From assembly GCA_946894095.1 (NCBI GenBank), contig OX335650.1, positions 1,116,001 through 1,180,000 on the forward strand: a stretch of 64,000 bases of DNA, in the 5' to 3' direction. The translations under genes and the position numbers were made by a program. The notes beneath the pieces were generated by a model. That model saw only the letters and a list, made by a program, of their open reading frames with translations. It had not been told where the DNA came from and made no database searches. Shown in pieces: positions 22,565 to 34,049 of this stretch. The first letter of the stretch is position 1; each line of letters starts with the position of its first letter. The stretch comes from Incurvaria masculella. Lineage: Eukaryota; Arthropoda; Insecta; Lepidoptera; Incurvariidae.

Positions 22565-23366
22565 TTAAGGTGGCCCAACCCGGCTGGACTAACTCATTCG
22601 CGGGCACGGTACAAAACCGTGCTGTTGCGCTCTGCGATCTTCTCTGTTTCAAAGAAACAGACAGGCTCTGTGATGAGGAAGATGCAACATGTCCACAAAA
22701 AAGACAATGTGCATAGTGTATGATTCGGTAAGATTTACGATAATTTTAATTACAAAACGACTTATAGCTAAAAGTAAACCACCAAATAGATTATAAATCT
22801 TGATTAAATAAGCTATGTCTGATGACTAATCTTTATATATTTCATATTTTATATTAAATATTTCATATCAATATTTCATATTTTATGTTAATTTCTGACA
22901 ATAATATTAAAGCTCTGTATTTTAAATCTCATTTTGTATCCTGACAATTCTATTGATGCCCTGTATGTATCATTTTATCTGTATTCGGACAATTATTACT
23001 TTTTTGATGAACTATTTAGTTACTAATTTATAAACCTTAATTAAAGCAAGATCTTAAACTGCATGTATTAATATTAAGTGTTAGGTTATAACTGTATATA
23101 CCTAGTTATTAACTTTTAACTTGAAACTTAGATTTTTTCCATGGAATAGATTTTGACGACTCCAAGTTCTCCTTATGTGTTCCAAAGGCTGATTTATATA
23201 TACAAATACAAATACAAATACTTTATCATTGCGTAATCCACCTCCAAAGTTATTGTATAAAACGCGCGAAAAATTCGAAATTTCGGACCTTATAACTTAG
23301 AAACCAAACACAATTATACAATGCCAACGGTCTGCATGGGGAGTTGAGCGGAATAGCCCACCTTAA
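22565..23366 (+). mobile_element. TTAA MITE family B with internal insertion
   Basis: Flanked by TTAA (22565-22568, 23363-23366) with the family B ends ggtggcccaacccgg and gcccacc. The family sequence stops at about 22830 (gatgactaatcttt) and resumes at about 23218 (actttatcattgcgtaatcc). The roughly 390 bp between is foreign AT-rich sequence ending in (acaaat)n, probably a LINE 3' UTR. Confidence 0.75.
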
Positions 23367-23855
23367 CGAATAAAACAGAATGTTCTTTTAACGTGCAGGG
23401 GAGATACTGGGGACAAAATTAAGGTTTTTCTAAAAAAAAAAAACAATCGCAGCTCAATTTTTATTTCGTGTAATTTCGATTAAATGTATTCCCATAGTTC
23501 AGGACTTTACAATAGTATGTGTTTCATACACTTGCAATAGTATCCATATTAAAAAAAGCGCTCCGTATACGCCTTAGAAAAAATGTTCATGACATTTTTT
23601 ATCAACATGGCCACTACCCGACCCACCGGTGTCTCTCATTTTAACTTGGTTTTCCGAAAACATAATAGCACATCTGCTTCACTAAATACATGACATTGCT
23701 GCATATGGCAACGGATATTTTCAATCAAACTAAAATATCATTTACTCTGATTCATTCCATATCCAGAGAAGAGTTTAGTTGAAAACAAGGCGCAGATAAG
23801 GTGTTGCGTAAAGTATTGTTCACATCTCTGGAACATATCTGCTAATTAACATTGT
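23367..23855. other. No gene recognised
   Basis: AT-rich, nothing supported. Confidence 0.4.
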
Positions 23856-24205
23856 GACTTCTTGGGATCCATACGGCGGCGTTCCGGGCGTGTCGTCGAC
23901 CTCGAGGTATCCCATAATTTAGAGAACCTCCGACTACGTGGGGATCTGGGGGATGTAGGGTCTCTTTGTTTATACCGTACTATACTATCGTTTATACCAT
24001 GGAGAATGGTCTTCGAAGTTTCATAACGCCATCCCTACGCAGTCCCCTTTCTACCATCGCTCGACGCACTAAAGTAGGGAATGTAAACTCCTCGAGTTAG
24101 AAAGAAATGATCCTGCTAATTCTCTATTTATAGAATCTTTTTTAATCATGGTGTAAAGAACCATCTGGCCCCCGGCATAGTGTTCGCGTATGGGCGTCGT
24201 CGGGT
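23856..24205 (+). mobile_element. Non-LTR RT C-terminal remnant (jockey/CR1-like)
   Basis: Diverged copy of 61945-62420: cgtgtcgtcgacctcgaggt, gagaacctccgactacg, ggtctctttgtttata, ccatggagaatggtcttcg, tttctaccatcgctcgacgc, then deleted to ttcgcgtatgggcgtcgtcg. Many stops and frameshifts. Confidence 0.65.
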
Positions 24206-24227
24206 TGATCTTTAAAAATACATAATG

Positions 24228-24390
24228 ATAATAATACAAATATTTATTTTAGACAAAGTCCAAATTTTCCATATGTTAACAAAACTACAAAGAATATTAA
24301 AAATACATATTTAATAATAATACTACAAATATTTATTTCAGACAAAGTCCATATTTTCCATATGTTAACAAAACTACAAAGAGTAACAAA
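24228..24390 (+). repeat. Tandem duplication, 89-bp unit, two copies
   Basis: tacaaatatttattt, agacaaagtcca, attttccatatgttaac and aaaactacaaagag recur with an 89-bp spacing (24237 and 24326). A few substitutions separate the copies. Confidence 0.7.
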
Positions 24391-24559
24391 CATTTTATGA
24401 AAACTAACTACAAAAATGAAAACAAACAAACACATTGAAATACAGATATCATATTCACATAAGTTGGATGTAACGAAGGACACCAGACCAATACTCAAAT
24501 ATTTTTCTGAGTCCACTTTCCAAGGCGGCAATTATAGTACAGTTGTTCGACATGAAAAT

Positions 24560-24797
24560 GCAGTTCCTGAATGAGGCAACTCGCTTACGAAGTATTGCCT
24601 CAAAGCCTCCGTCTACCTTTGACTCGGTAAACATTCCAGAGGCGCTACAGAATTTGGGTAGACCGAGTAGGAATCTGAACGCATTATTATATTATATTGC
24701 ACACGCACTGTGTTGTAAGCCCGTTGAGTGTAATTAATCCACAGCTGGCTTGTGTACATCGGTTGGCAGTACGCTTTAAAAAGAGTGGGAGCAAGGA
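24560..24797 (-). mobile_element. Non-LTR RT fragment
   Basis: Minus strand translates to TLFKAYCQPMYTSQLW, then INYTQRAYNTVRVQYN, matching the RT segment at 26869-27264 (TLFEAFCQSLYTCHLW, RIQYNN). Degraded downstream. It is interrupted at its 5' side by the foldback MITE at 24798. Confidence 0.7.
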
Positions 24798-25165
24798 TGT
24801 TCCGACCCATACAATGTTTTTTTTACACAGCACGCAAATAGTATTGAACTTTAAGGCACGAATTCGTCAAAAATATTAAATATAGCCATAGTAGTTGCAG
24901 CGAAAACATATTCACAATTTCAGGTTTAATGGTTTCGTTGTAATCGCCGATTAGAAGTTTTACACCGTTAGATGGCGCTGTTAAATAAAAATCGTATTTA
25001 AATAAATTGTAACAAAACCAATCATCCTGAAATTGTGAAATTGTTTTCGCTGCCAGTAATATGACTATATTAAACTTTAATAATTAATTCGTGGCTTAAA
25101 GTGCAATACTTTTTGCGTTATGTGTGCAAACAACTTTATATGGGTCGGAACAGCCTTTAAGAAGT
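24798..25165. mobile_element. Foldback MITE with long inverted repeats
   Basis: Left arm 24798-24940 (ttccgacccatacaatgtt, gtattgaactttaaggca, gcagcgaaaacatattcac, aatttcagg) and right arm about 25025-25165 (cctgaaattgtgaa, ttttcgctgcc, taaagtgcaatac, atatgggtcggaa) are inverted copies of about 140 bp. Non-coding; inserted in an RT fragment. Confidence 0.7.
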
Positions 25166-25254
25166 ATCAATCTGGATGTAAAGTCGTTAAACGCAAAACG
25201 AGCTAATGTTGCCTCCGGATCCATTAAAAGTACAGCCTTAAAATATTATGTGAA

Positions 25255-25335
25255 GGCACCTTCCCGGCCGGAATAATTTTCTTACTTTCTGACTTATTTC
25301 GAAAGCCCATGGGCGGCATCGGACGCCTTTTAGGT
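25255..25335 (+). mobile_element. Non-LTR 3' tail scrap
   Basis: Short diverged match to the tail of 61945-62420 (cggccggaata, cccatgggcggcatcgg, cgccttt). Confidence 0.45.
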
Positions 25336-25439
25336 AACAGTTCGATGTAGAAATGTAATGAATGAATGCATGTTTAAAGAGTTACAGTAAGTTCAAATTT
25401 TAAATTATTTAGTTCCTTACGCACAATAGCTTATCGCTG

Positions 25440-25615
25440 GCGTTGAACCGACAAGAAACTTCGCCGGGTGTGTTTTCTTTCTTTGATGCTTACAAACTAC
25501 TTTACAATGGTTGATGGATAACTACTACTCACAAAGAACGTCATATATTACACAGGTGGATAGCAAACTATTGACAACTGCAATGACATCGTCATTTTCG
25601 ATACATAATAATGAC
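25440..25615 (+). repeat. Dispersed repeat, second copy of 1016-1345
   Basis: See 1016-1345: shares ccgacaagaaacttcg, cttacaaact, gatggataactacta, gcaaact-ttgac and cgtcattttcgatac. Confidence 0.5.
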
Positions 25616-25624
25616 AAGTAATAA

Positions 25625-25860
25625 TTTAGGACATAATAATGTTGCAGAAGCCAATAACAACCGCCTCGAGCGTTCGTTCCGCCGGTGAAGGCAGCGAGCG
25701 TGACGCGACACGCGCGCGTCTCGTGCGCCTGCGCCGCGCCGCCCTCCCCCCCACCCCTCCCCGCCCGCCCACGGCCGATGCTAACACCCGCCCGCCCAGA
25801 TAACCCTCCAACCTTAAGCGCGTAAACAAGTTCAGTCGCTGCCCACCAAAACGTGTTTAC
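25625..25860. other. GC-rich island, no clear gene
   Basis: About 150 bp of very GC- and CpG-rich sequence with a C-run at about 25740-25775, then AT-rich flanks. Possible promoter or first exon of an unseen gene; no core motif found. Confidence 0.3.
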
Positions 25861-25904
25861 ACACTTATTCTAATTAAGGGGTTAGAATTTTTTCGTCCAA
25901 CTGA

Positions 25905-26095
25905 ACATTGATCACACCTCAATCGCAGCAGTTCCGGAAGGAACCAGGTACCATGCCGAAACCTTAATTTTATTTGACTTACCACGAAATTGTTTGATTG
26001 CTGCTTCGACCTTTTCGAGCGGAAGTTATTTCGTAGAATTAGATCCTAAATTGGTAAAAGTAACCAGGTAGGTCCCCCTACAGGTTTAACAGCAA
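25905..26095 (-). mobile_element. SINE body fragment, old
   Basis: Reverse-oriented diverged body: gttccggaaggaaccaggt, accatgccg, gctgcttcgacc, taggtcccc, acaggtttaac. Confidence 0.45.
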
Positions 26096-26419
26096 TCTAA
26101 TTTTCAATGCCATCCATTCATCAAGAGGTATCAATCTATCATAGTTTCAGTGAATGTTATTTATTCATATTAGTTTTCAGGGCTTTAAATTATGTAGAAA
26201 CAATTGTTCTTTTAACATGTGAAGGTTTTAGATATCCCAAACTGGTAAGTACTTTTATTTGTGCCGTAATATTTATTCAGACAATCCCAAAATTTTATAA
26301 TTATTGGCTGCTAAAAGAAATTTTCAATTTTCGAAAGATCGTTAAGGTTTCGTATCACCGTTTCAAAAATGTTAAAAATAAACCAATATTAATGTCCGTA
26401 TCGATGTTTGGATAAAAGC

Positions 26420-26760
26420 TGGATTCCGCGCGGGCCGCAAAGAATCAAGTGTAAATGAAATTTCAGAGAATCCTTCGCACGCCCGTAACGTGGCCTTTAG
26501 CCGTTGGCAGTTTGTCACAGCACGCGTCCCCGGGTCGGGCCGTCACCCCACTACGCCGATAGCGTTAACAAATCTATGTCTTATCTTATTTACAACTCAA
26601 TACTCTCAGTTATTTTAGGCAATCGCCGGGCAGCCGCCGACGCGGCGCGGGGCGGCGGGCGACCGCACATCCGGAAGCTGGACGCACCAAAACATGACCC
26701 TGTGAGAATGTGGCACCAGGGCTGAGTCGCTTGCAAGACATGAAAATATCGATATCGAAA
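26420..26760. other. GC-rich segment, no gene
   Basis: Two GC-rich patches (26420-26560, 26620-26690) with no domain in any frame. Confidence 0.3.
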
Positions 26761-26829
26761 TGTCGAGCTAGTGCAGCGCTACGAGTGAAAAATATACGTG
26801 AGAAACGTTTATCACCGCCTCGCTGGTCC

Positions 26830-27335
26830 GATAAAGTTTAGCTGAACAACAACGAATGTTTTAATTGCATGGCCAACCCTAAAATAAAAATTATAAAACA
26901 AACGACTTCTAAGGTGACATTGTTTGAGGCATTTTGTCAGTCCCTCTACACGTGTCACTTATGGACGAACAGCACGAAAAAATCGTATAATGGCATAAGA
27001 ATTCAATATAACAATGTATTTAGGCAAATAATGCGTTTGCCGCGATACTGTAGTGCGTCAACCATGTTTGCCGAGAGTCGGGTATCGGATTTTTGTGCCA
27101 TTATGCGAAACAGAGTGTTTAGTTTTATGCAACGTCTGTACACGTGTGAGAATACAATAATAGAGGGACTGGTACAATGGTGTTACAACCCGATCTTCCG
27201 TGAATGGGAACATATCATGTTAGGTACTCATTCACGGAGAAGAGGGAATACCGTTTATTTTTAATAATATTACCTGTAATTTTGCAGCATATGTTAAAAT
27301 GGACCCTGTGTCTGATAATGACAAATAAATAAATA
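26830..27335 (+). mobile_element. Non-LTR reverse-transcriptase C-terminal fragment
   Basis: An uninterrupted 131-codon frame (26869-27264) translates to a LINE RT C-terminal region. Recognisable blocks are TLFEAFCQSLYTCHLW, YNGIRIQYNNVFRQIMRLPR, CSASTMFAESRVSDF and IMRNRVFSFMQRL. Conserved families have this 'thumb'-like segment after the RT core. The catalytic YADD core is absent, so it is a 5'-truncated dead copy. It ends in an (aataaa)n tail at about 27325-27350. Confidence 0.8.
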
Positions 27336-29290
27336 AAAAAAATAAAAAATAAAATGTAAATGATTTTTTTCTAATTGCCATTCCAAAACTTTGATTTGTG
27401 GATGAGTAATACCACCCTTACTCTTACGATCTTAGCCCAAAAAACACATCATAGTGGGTAATTTTAGTATCAAAAGATTGTCTTTGTAGGAATGATTTTA
27501 ATCGGATGTGGGATTTTTGGAAATTCCTAGTATACCTTTTTCAGAATATCATCGAAGTATTGGTGCCAAACTTGGGAAAAGGATTCTTTATTGGTCGCAT
27601 AAGCATAATTTCCGAGGTTAAGCAGAGAAAGAATTTTTCGCTATACGCAGGTATGGCATTAAATAAATGTATATAGGTATAATATTAAATACTGTGTTAG
27701 TTGGAGGCATTAATTACGGGAAGAGGGACTGTAGGAAAATTCCAAATTATGAGTATACAGGAGGTGGCGAAATTGGTTAGACGCAATACCCGCGAATGGT
27801 ATGTTTTGCTGGTTCAGGTCCAGCCTTGCAGTATATTCGTAAATAAGTTGTTTTTACAGGGATGTTTCTTTAATTAATATGTCCTTGCTTCACGGTAGAT
27901 TATACATACATACATGTCACATTCCTTGAGAAAAAATCCTGTGGAGCCATAAAGAGTGGGCCATTTTTACTATCTTCGTAATGTGGGGATAATTATTTGA
28001 CTTCAAATTATCTATTTACGATTTATAGGGGCGTCTAATCATAGCAAACTTGAATACTGTGTATTTGAATAACTGGGGCAAAAGGTTGTGGACAACAACA
28101 TCTTATCTGGTGTTGCTATGTCGGCTAGACACTCCGAGCAGATTGTATGTGGTAATTAGTACACTTCTACTTACCTCGTACATTGCTAGGGGGCTGGCCA
28201 TGGGGCGAAAAGATGTCTTCTCTATAAATTCGAATAAATGAATTTAAAGTATAAATAAATTTGCACTGGCACATTAGCTGGCGACGCCCTTATTTGTAAC
28301 ATAGAGAGAGAGAGGTTGTATGATCACCCTGTACTTCAAGTACACTTGGGTATGAAAGGTAAATACATTTCTTTGGCGTTCAGTCACTGGAGAATTTCCA
28401 CGACACCTTATCTGATTGAATTGGACGATTGGCGGTAGCAACCTAGCAACACAATGTTGCTAAGGTTCCTAGCGCGTGTAGCTGGTGCTACGCAAGGGAC
28501 GGTGTCTCGTAGCGAGTGCTACGGCGTTTTTGACGGTATATTCACACGCCAATTCTCCACAGAAAAAATAACGAGACTTACTTTTCTTAGTTTATTTAGA
28601 ACTCATATTAAAAGAAGTTTGTCCGTGTTGCCCCATAAATATGACAATGATGTGTACCATATTTATGGATTATCAGTTGCTAAACATAATGTAAAATTTT
28701 AAAAATTTTCGTCATCGGTTGGTAGAAAAAATCTGAGGCAACTAGGATGGAGTTTGTACTCCAATATACCTAGAGAAATTGTGTTTCGAAATCCTTGGTT
28801 ATTGTATATGTATATGGTAGGAATATTATTAAATCAACACCTTACAAGTCTCCTGAAATCAAACAGAAAAGTTGAAAATTAAAATGCCTTTCAACAAATA
28901 TCAAGAAAATTTCCTACGAAAATAGTAATTTAATGCGTTTGACGCAAAGGCAAAAAAAAAACGAGTATTTAATGATTTACCGATTGCATATTAATGTTGT
29001 ACAGTTGCACTTTCGTTTATTCTTGCTTTAACCGACTTCACAAATGGAGGAGGTTCTATGTTCGACTTTATGTATTTTTTATTACATTTTTTATTTCAAA
29101 GCTGATTTGTCAAATTTGTACCGTGAAACGAAAACTTTAGAAATAATGTCTCCCCTTTGAAATATTTTTTTGAGCGATCCAGTAAAAATAATGTATAATT
29201 CAAACGGTAATATTTTTATTGCATACTATTAAAGTAGGGCGGCCTGCAACCGTATGACCGCACAGCTCCGCTCCAGTAGCCTTTCATGGG
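27336..29290. other. No gene; tRNA-like scrap and repeat arms
   Basis: At 27764-27836 a tRNA-like stretch (ggcgaaattggttagacgca ... tggttcaggtccagc) has weak A and B boxes. At 27845-27925 sits one arm of the MITE found at 49660-49826 (tccttgcttcacggtaga). A palindrome-rich stretch near 28425-28545 and a 'ccgacttcacaaatggagg' repeat at 29030 complete it. No gene. Confidence 0.4.
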
Positions 29291-29640
29291 TGCTATGACT
29301 AAATCATGTTTTCGTCATCTCAATGCCTGGGAGTAACATATGACAGCGCCAACAAAGTCCTAGACTAGGAAGTCTGCCCCGGTGCGGGCGGCGGGCGGCG
29401 GAGGGGACTGCAGCGCCGGAGTGGGGCGCACAGATCGCATATGTATAGCGCGGGACGAGCGCCGAGACGCCTTCACGAGTCGCGCTCCGGGCTGTGACGA
29501 GCTGACGTGGCGTGCGCGGGAGTGTCTGTAGGCGATCGTTCGCGAGTGCACGGCAAGACACGGCTCGACACAGCTCGACACAGCTTGCTGCAGTCAGCGG
29601 CGGACAGTCTTCCAGCTACCATTTTCCCCATCTACACCGG
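29290..29640 (+). other. GC-rich island, possible promoter / untranslated exon
   Basis: A CpG-rich stretch with short direct repeats (cagctcgaca, about 29565-29585). A donor-like caccg|gtatgc sits at about 29639. The layout could be a first non-coding exon on the plus strand, but no TATA/Inr pair and no downstream exon were found. Confidence 0.25.
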
Positions 29641-29704
29641 TATGCTCGAACTCAGTGAATCGTGGGTACTTTAACCTTATGCATCCCATTTAAGACATGC
29701 GTCA

Positions 29705-29980
29705 CGAATGCGAGCTGCTCCATGGTTCGGAATCCATGTAAAACTGTAGGCCCCCTTCCCCTACTAGGTTTAGGGACTGGGTTGGTACCATCGCATTGGA
29801 TGAAAATATGTTCGGAGCGGCAATGAAAAATTGTGCGTGTTTTCCATCCAGATCAATGTAGCCGCGCTCATGAAGGGAAGGTCCCGGCATGGCACCTAAT
29901 TCCTTCGGGAATGTGATGTATTGGGCTAATATCATAACGGTAGTTGTGTGATATTAGCCATCCATGTCAGGTTGCATAAA
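29705..29980 (+). mobile_element. SINE (tRNA-type linker plus common body)
   Basis: Starts in the linker (cgtcacgaatgcgagctgct), then ggttcggaatccatg, aaactgtaggcccc, gggttggtaccatcgcattg, gcggcaatgaaaaattg, gatcaatgtagccgcg, tagccatccatgtcaggt and an A-rich end. Confidence 0.75.
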
Positions 29981-30159
29981 AACAAATTGAATGCATTGCA
30001 CTGGCCTTAACGATTTTAATGCTAGTCTCTATTGCTCACTTATTCTGAAAGCTTATCATGAAATTAGAGAAATTTAATTTAATTTCTCACATTTCTTTAA
30101 ACCTCTATCTCAAGATCTTCAAAATATTTGTGCAACCTGCGTATTAGAAAACCTCCTTA

Positions 30160-30424
30160 CTAATATTATAAATATGAAAGTAACTCGGTCTTTCTGTTAC
30201 GTTTAAACACCGAAACCGCTAAACCAATTTTGATGAAATTCGCTATGAGAGAGTCTGTATTTTGGGAAAGGACTTAGCTTTTGTGGCGAAATCCCCCTCA
30301 AAAGGGGTGAAAAAGGAAATGAAAGTTTTTATGGAGAACTCGTCTAACATACAATTTTAGGTTCATCTAGACATCAATCAGAAACAACATTGAACCGAGC
30401 GGAGCCGAGTACCTCAGCTAGTCA
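30160..30424 (+). mobile_element. Helitron-like non-autonomous element
   Basis: Blocks aatattataaatatgaaagt, aaaccgctaaaccaatttt, gatgaaattcgctatgag and gggaaaggacttagc, ending gagccgagtacctcagCTAGT. Both the opening and the CTAGT end are typical of this lepidopteran class. Internally shortened. Confidence 0.65.
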
Positions 30425-30605
30425 TGAACATAATCTCTGATTTTGGCGGCTTGCATGGCATTTTAACTAAAGACAGGACATAATTAATCTCTTTTTGCAT
30501 GATTTCTTACTAAGGTAGCCTTTGTCATGACAATAATCACTTACATTATCTTTAAGTGTTATTTTTACTCATTACAAGAAAGTCACAGTCAACGTTTCAC
30601 TTGTC
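30425..30605. other. No feature seen
   Basis: Short spacer between two mobile elements. Confidence 0.4.
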
Positions 30606-30960
30606 CAGAGCCGGTAGTCTAAGTTGTCACCTAAATTGGCGTTACGGCAAACCGATCGAATGGCGTTTTCAACTGTATGGAGATTGAAGAGCGCGCGCAG
30701 CGGGCGTTAAGCGAACTAACATTTGCGAGTCCGAGCTTGATTTGACAGCTTACTCAACGTTGCCGTAAATACGTCGACGTTGCGGTTTACGTCCACTCCG
30801 CGTTTTCATACAAATCGGAAGTCCGCGTTTGACTTTGGCAGCTTGAAGAAGTAAAACCACAGAATATCTAGTAAAAACTTGTATGTAGTTTGGAGAAAAC
30901 GCCAGTCGATCGGTTTGCCGTAAACGCCAATTTAGGTGAGAACTCAGACTGACCACTCTG
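30606..30960. mobile_element. MITE family C (TIR cagag...cacctaaattggcg)
   Basis: Terminal inverted repeats of about 36 bp: left cagagccggtagtct, gttgtcacctaaattggcg; right cgccaatttaggtgagaac, gaccactctg. Internal block gtaaatacgtcgacgttgc. Other copies at 41622-41978 and, interrupted, 52490-53535. Non-coding. Confidence 0.75.
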
Positions 30961-31171
30961 ATATCGCATGGTGTCTCCGAGTGTTCGTTTCATACAACTC
31001 GTCGCACTCGGGACATACAGGCCTATCTCACAATTATAGCTTTTATATAGATATATAGAATATATATAATAATTTATTTGCTCTTTGCTTTATTTAATTA
31101 TTTTTTACAGCATCATTTGAAGTATATCACTAAATTATGAAAGAAAACAGAGAAATTACTCGTATCACTTT
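30961..31171. other. No feature seen
   Basis: AT-rich, including (ta)n near 31040-31065. Confidence 0.4.
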
Positions 31172-31396
31172 TTAGGGTTCCGTACCCAAATGGTGAAAAC
31201 GGAACCCTATTACTAAGCCTCCGCTGTCCGTCCGTCCGTCCGTCCGTCCGTCTGTCAGAGGGCTGTATCTCATGAACCGTAATAGGTAGGCAGCTAAAAT
31301 GTTTACGGAGTGTGTATTTATTTTGCCGCTAAAACAACAAATAGGAAAAATCAAAAAATAATAAAAAAATAAAGGTCCCATACAAAAAACATGATT
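31172..31396 (-). mobile_element. (GGAC)n-bearing element, first of a tandem pair
   Basis: Minus-oriented: gggttccgtacccaaatggt, (GTCC)n at about 31227-31248, 'tattttgccgctaaaacaac', and cut off after tcccatacaaaaaac where a second copy starts. Confidence 0.8.
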
Positions 31397-31697
31397 TTTA
31401 GGGTTCCGTACCCAAAGGGTGAAAACGGAACCCTATTACTAAGCCTCCGCTGTCCGTCCGTCCGTCCGTCAGTCCGTCCGTCCGTCCGTCTGTCCGTCTG
31501 TCACAGGGCTGTATCTCATGAACCGTAATAGGTAGGCAGCTGAAATTTTTACGGAGTGTGTATTTATTTTGCCGTTAAAACACCAAATAGGTAAAATAAA
31601 AAAATAAAGGTCCCATACAAAAAAAAAAATCTTTTTTTGGTGTTGATGGTACGGAACCCTTCGTGTGCGAGTCCGACTCGCACTTGGCCGGTTTTTC
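31397..31697 (-). mobile_element. (GGAC)n-bearing element, second of a tandem pair
   Basis: Complete to its 5' end: gggttccgtacccaaagggt, an interrupted (GTCC)n at about 31452-31495, tattttgccgttaaaacacc, gatggtacggaacccttcgt and the palindrome gtgcgagtccgactcgcac with ttggccggtttt. Confidence 0.8.
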
Positions 31698-32140
31698 AAC
31701 TCTACTGCAAATTTAATAAAAATAAGATACGCCTGTACGTCCCGGGTGCGACGAATTAATTAGTGTGAAATCAATACAGTTGGCAATGAACCCGGTGTCA
31801 TGTAGAGCCAATTTTGGTGTAATCCGACACATCTCGTTTCTTGACACGAGACGAACACGCCTTGTTGGCGAAGACAATATGAACCCCGCAAGAACATATT
31901 AATCTAAGAATGGAAAGATAAAGTGTAATCAAGAAAGTAAAAAAACAATTCTTATACTTATTTATTATGTGTAGTTGTGCTCAGTGTCGACTAATTCTAT
32001 GCACAAGGACGTTATTTATAACAACTTTAACAAAACATCAACCGTTATTCTTCAAGTTGCATATGACCTGAAGGAATCATTGTTTAAACCGCGTTAGTTG
32101 CTAGGCAAATAGTGTTCCACCAATTTAGTGTATCATCATC
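31698..32140. other. No gene recognised
   Basis: AT-rich, nothing supported. Confidence 0.4.
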
Positions 32141-32587
32141 ACTACATAGTATAAAACAAAGTCGCTTTCTTTGTCCCTATATCACTATATCCCTATGTAC
32201 GCTTAAATCTTTAAAACTACGCAACGGATTTTGATGCGGTTTTTTTTAATAGATAGAGTGATTCTAAGGGAGGTTTATATGTATAATAACATCCATTAAA
32301 TATTGGAGATATACTGTTATTTTTGAGGTTTCCAATGTGATGTCGTAAAAAAATATTTTTTTATATTTTAGCGTGCCTCGGAGGCCGCGGTTCTCCCTAT
32401 AGCACTTTGAATTTATTATTTCTCTACTATCTAATAATCATGTAATAATAATATCTAAGTTTTTTTATTTCAAATATCTCAATGTAGGAACTCTACGTAA
32501 AAATGGTTTATTTGTGTATCATTGTGTCAAAATAATATTTTTTTAAATGACATTATGCCCGTGCAAAGCCGGGACGGGCTCTAGTAC
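32141..32587 (+). mobile_element. Helitron-like non-autonomous element
   Basis: Blocks gtataaaacaaagtcgcttt, aaactacgcaacggatttt, gatgcggtttttttt and agatagagtgattcta, ending gtgcaaagccgggacggg and tCTAGT. A common lepidopteran family with the same CTAGT end but a different body from 30160. Confidence 0.65.
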
Positions 32588-33040
32588 TATATAAATAAAA
32601 CACGATATAAATTTTGATTGCCTGTAACTTGAATGTGCAGCCTACACATTTTTATTTATTTTAATAAGTCTATAAATAAATATTGTTTGCACGTTCTGTT
32701 GGCTTACCTTAATATACATAAATTAATAAATTAACCTGAAATAGTTGCTTGCATGAACTACAATGGCACTTGATATTGTTTGACGTTAAACAAACAAACA
32801 AAAATTTAACAATTTATAGCTAACTGCACGCCTATGAGTTAATAAAATCCAGCATTCAGTTAGATGCCACACTCTTTAAGTTAAAGTAGATAAAGAATAT
32901 TTAATGTTTTGACTGGTTCAAAGTTAGCCCCTTGTATCCTACTAAACCAAAAAAAGGCGAGTAATTTTACTTAAGTTTTTGATAACATTTAAAAACAAGT
33001 GAAATGTATGATTGGTTTTGATAAGACCTTGAATTGACTT
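32588..33040. other. No gene recognised
   Basis: AT-rich, nothing supported. Confidence 0.4.
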
Positions 33041-33345
33041 CAAAAACCGGCCAAGTGCGAGTCGGACTCGCACACGAAGGGTTCCGTACCATCGTACGAG
33101 ATTTACAAAAAAAAAAACAAGTATTTATTAAGGGGCCCCCCTTTATTTTTTATTATTTTATAATGTTAGCTATTTGTTCTTATAGCGGCAAAATAAATAC
33201 GAAAACTGTGAAAATTTCAGCTTCCTACCAGTTACAGTTCATGAGATATAGACCTGTGACGGACGGACGGACGGACGGACGGACGGACGGCGGAGGCTTA
33301 GTAATAGGGTTCCGTTTTCACCCTTTGGGTACGGAACCCTAAAAA
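33041..33345 (+). mobile_element. (GGAC)n-bearing element, full length
   Basis: caaaaaccggccaagtgcg, palindrome gtgcgagtcggactcgcac, gggttccgtaccatcgtac, 'tatagcggcaaaataaatac', (GGAC)n at about 33259-33290, ggaggcttagtaatagggtt and gggtacggaaccctaaaaa. A good consensus reference. Confidence 0.85.
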
Positions 33346-33582
33346 GGGACTCCACTGATTGAGTAAACGATCGAACGTTGCTGCTATTTCATACCTACTG
33401 TTGAAGGCGGAAATAAAATTCACTTCATAAAAAACCTCGTCCAGAAAAAATACACATTTTTCTTATCTTGTCATATGTTATTGTAGACTTTTATTGTTTC
33501 TCGTAATGACGTCATTAACTTTTGTCTTTATATTGATAATCGTGATGTCTCAAGGCGTTTTCGTTGCTTCTTTATATAATAC
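33346..33582. other. No feature seen
   Basis: AT-rich spacer. Confidence 0.4.
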
Positions 33583-33858
33583 GAACTGAGGTACCCGGTT
33601 CTGCTCGGGTCAATGTCGTTATGGACTGATGTCGGGCTGAATTATTTTCTGGATATTATAGAAGATTCCTAAACAATGTTTTTGTCATATTTCACCTCCT
33701 ACGAGTTTTATTTTCGTAACAATAGGTAGCCCATGTCCTTCTTCAACGTCCAGACTATCTGTATACCCAAAATTCATCAAAATCGGTTCAGCGGTTTCGG
33801 AGTTGAAACGTAACTGGCGGACAGAGAGAGTTTCTCTTGCATTTATAATATTAGTATG
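33583..33858 (-). mobile_element. Helitron-like non-autonomous element
   Basis: Plus strand: gaactgaggtacccggttct, gctcgggtcaatgtcg, gatgtcgggctgaattattt, aggtagcccatgtccttct, atcaaaatcggttcagcgg and ataatattagtatgg. Opposite orientation to 30160; the terminal CTAGT has decayed. Confidence 0.6.
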
Positions 33859-34049
33859 GATGCATGTGTAGCGGCCTTGCCGGCTTGCCTTCCATTCCAG
33901 AGGTCTGAGTTCAAATTCTCGCCCCGTTTTTGCATCACTTTTATTTCTCTTACTGAGATTATAAGTGCATTTCGTCACGAATACGAGCTATTCTTTGGTT
34001 CGGAATTCATGTATAATTGTAGGTCCCATTCCCTTACTAGGTGGAACGC
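33859..34049 (+). mobile_element. tRNA-type SINE, truncated
   Basis: Head cggccttgccggcttgcc, B-box-like gagttcaaattc, linker agtgcatttcgtcacgaat, start of body ggttcggaattcatg and taggtcccattcc. Cut by a family A MITE at TTAA 34050. Confidence 0.7.

Noticed and set aside
26107..26415. 102-codon hydrophobic frame resembling a membrane receptor piece
   Set aside because: AT-driven composition; no conserved motif or splice sites. Not enough to call a receptor fragment.
27764..27836. Possible tRNA-Leu gene
   Set aside because: The D-arm-like and T-arm-like words are present, but the acceptor stem does not pair and the anticodon arm is not convincing; more likely a SINE head.
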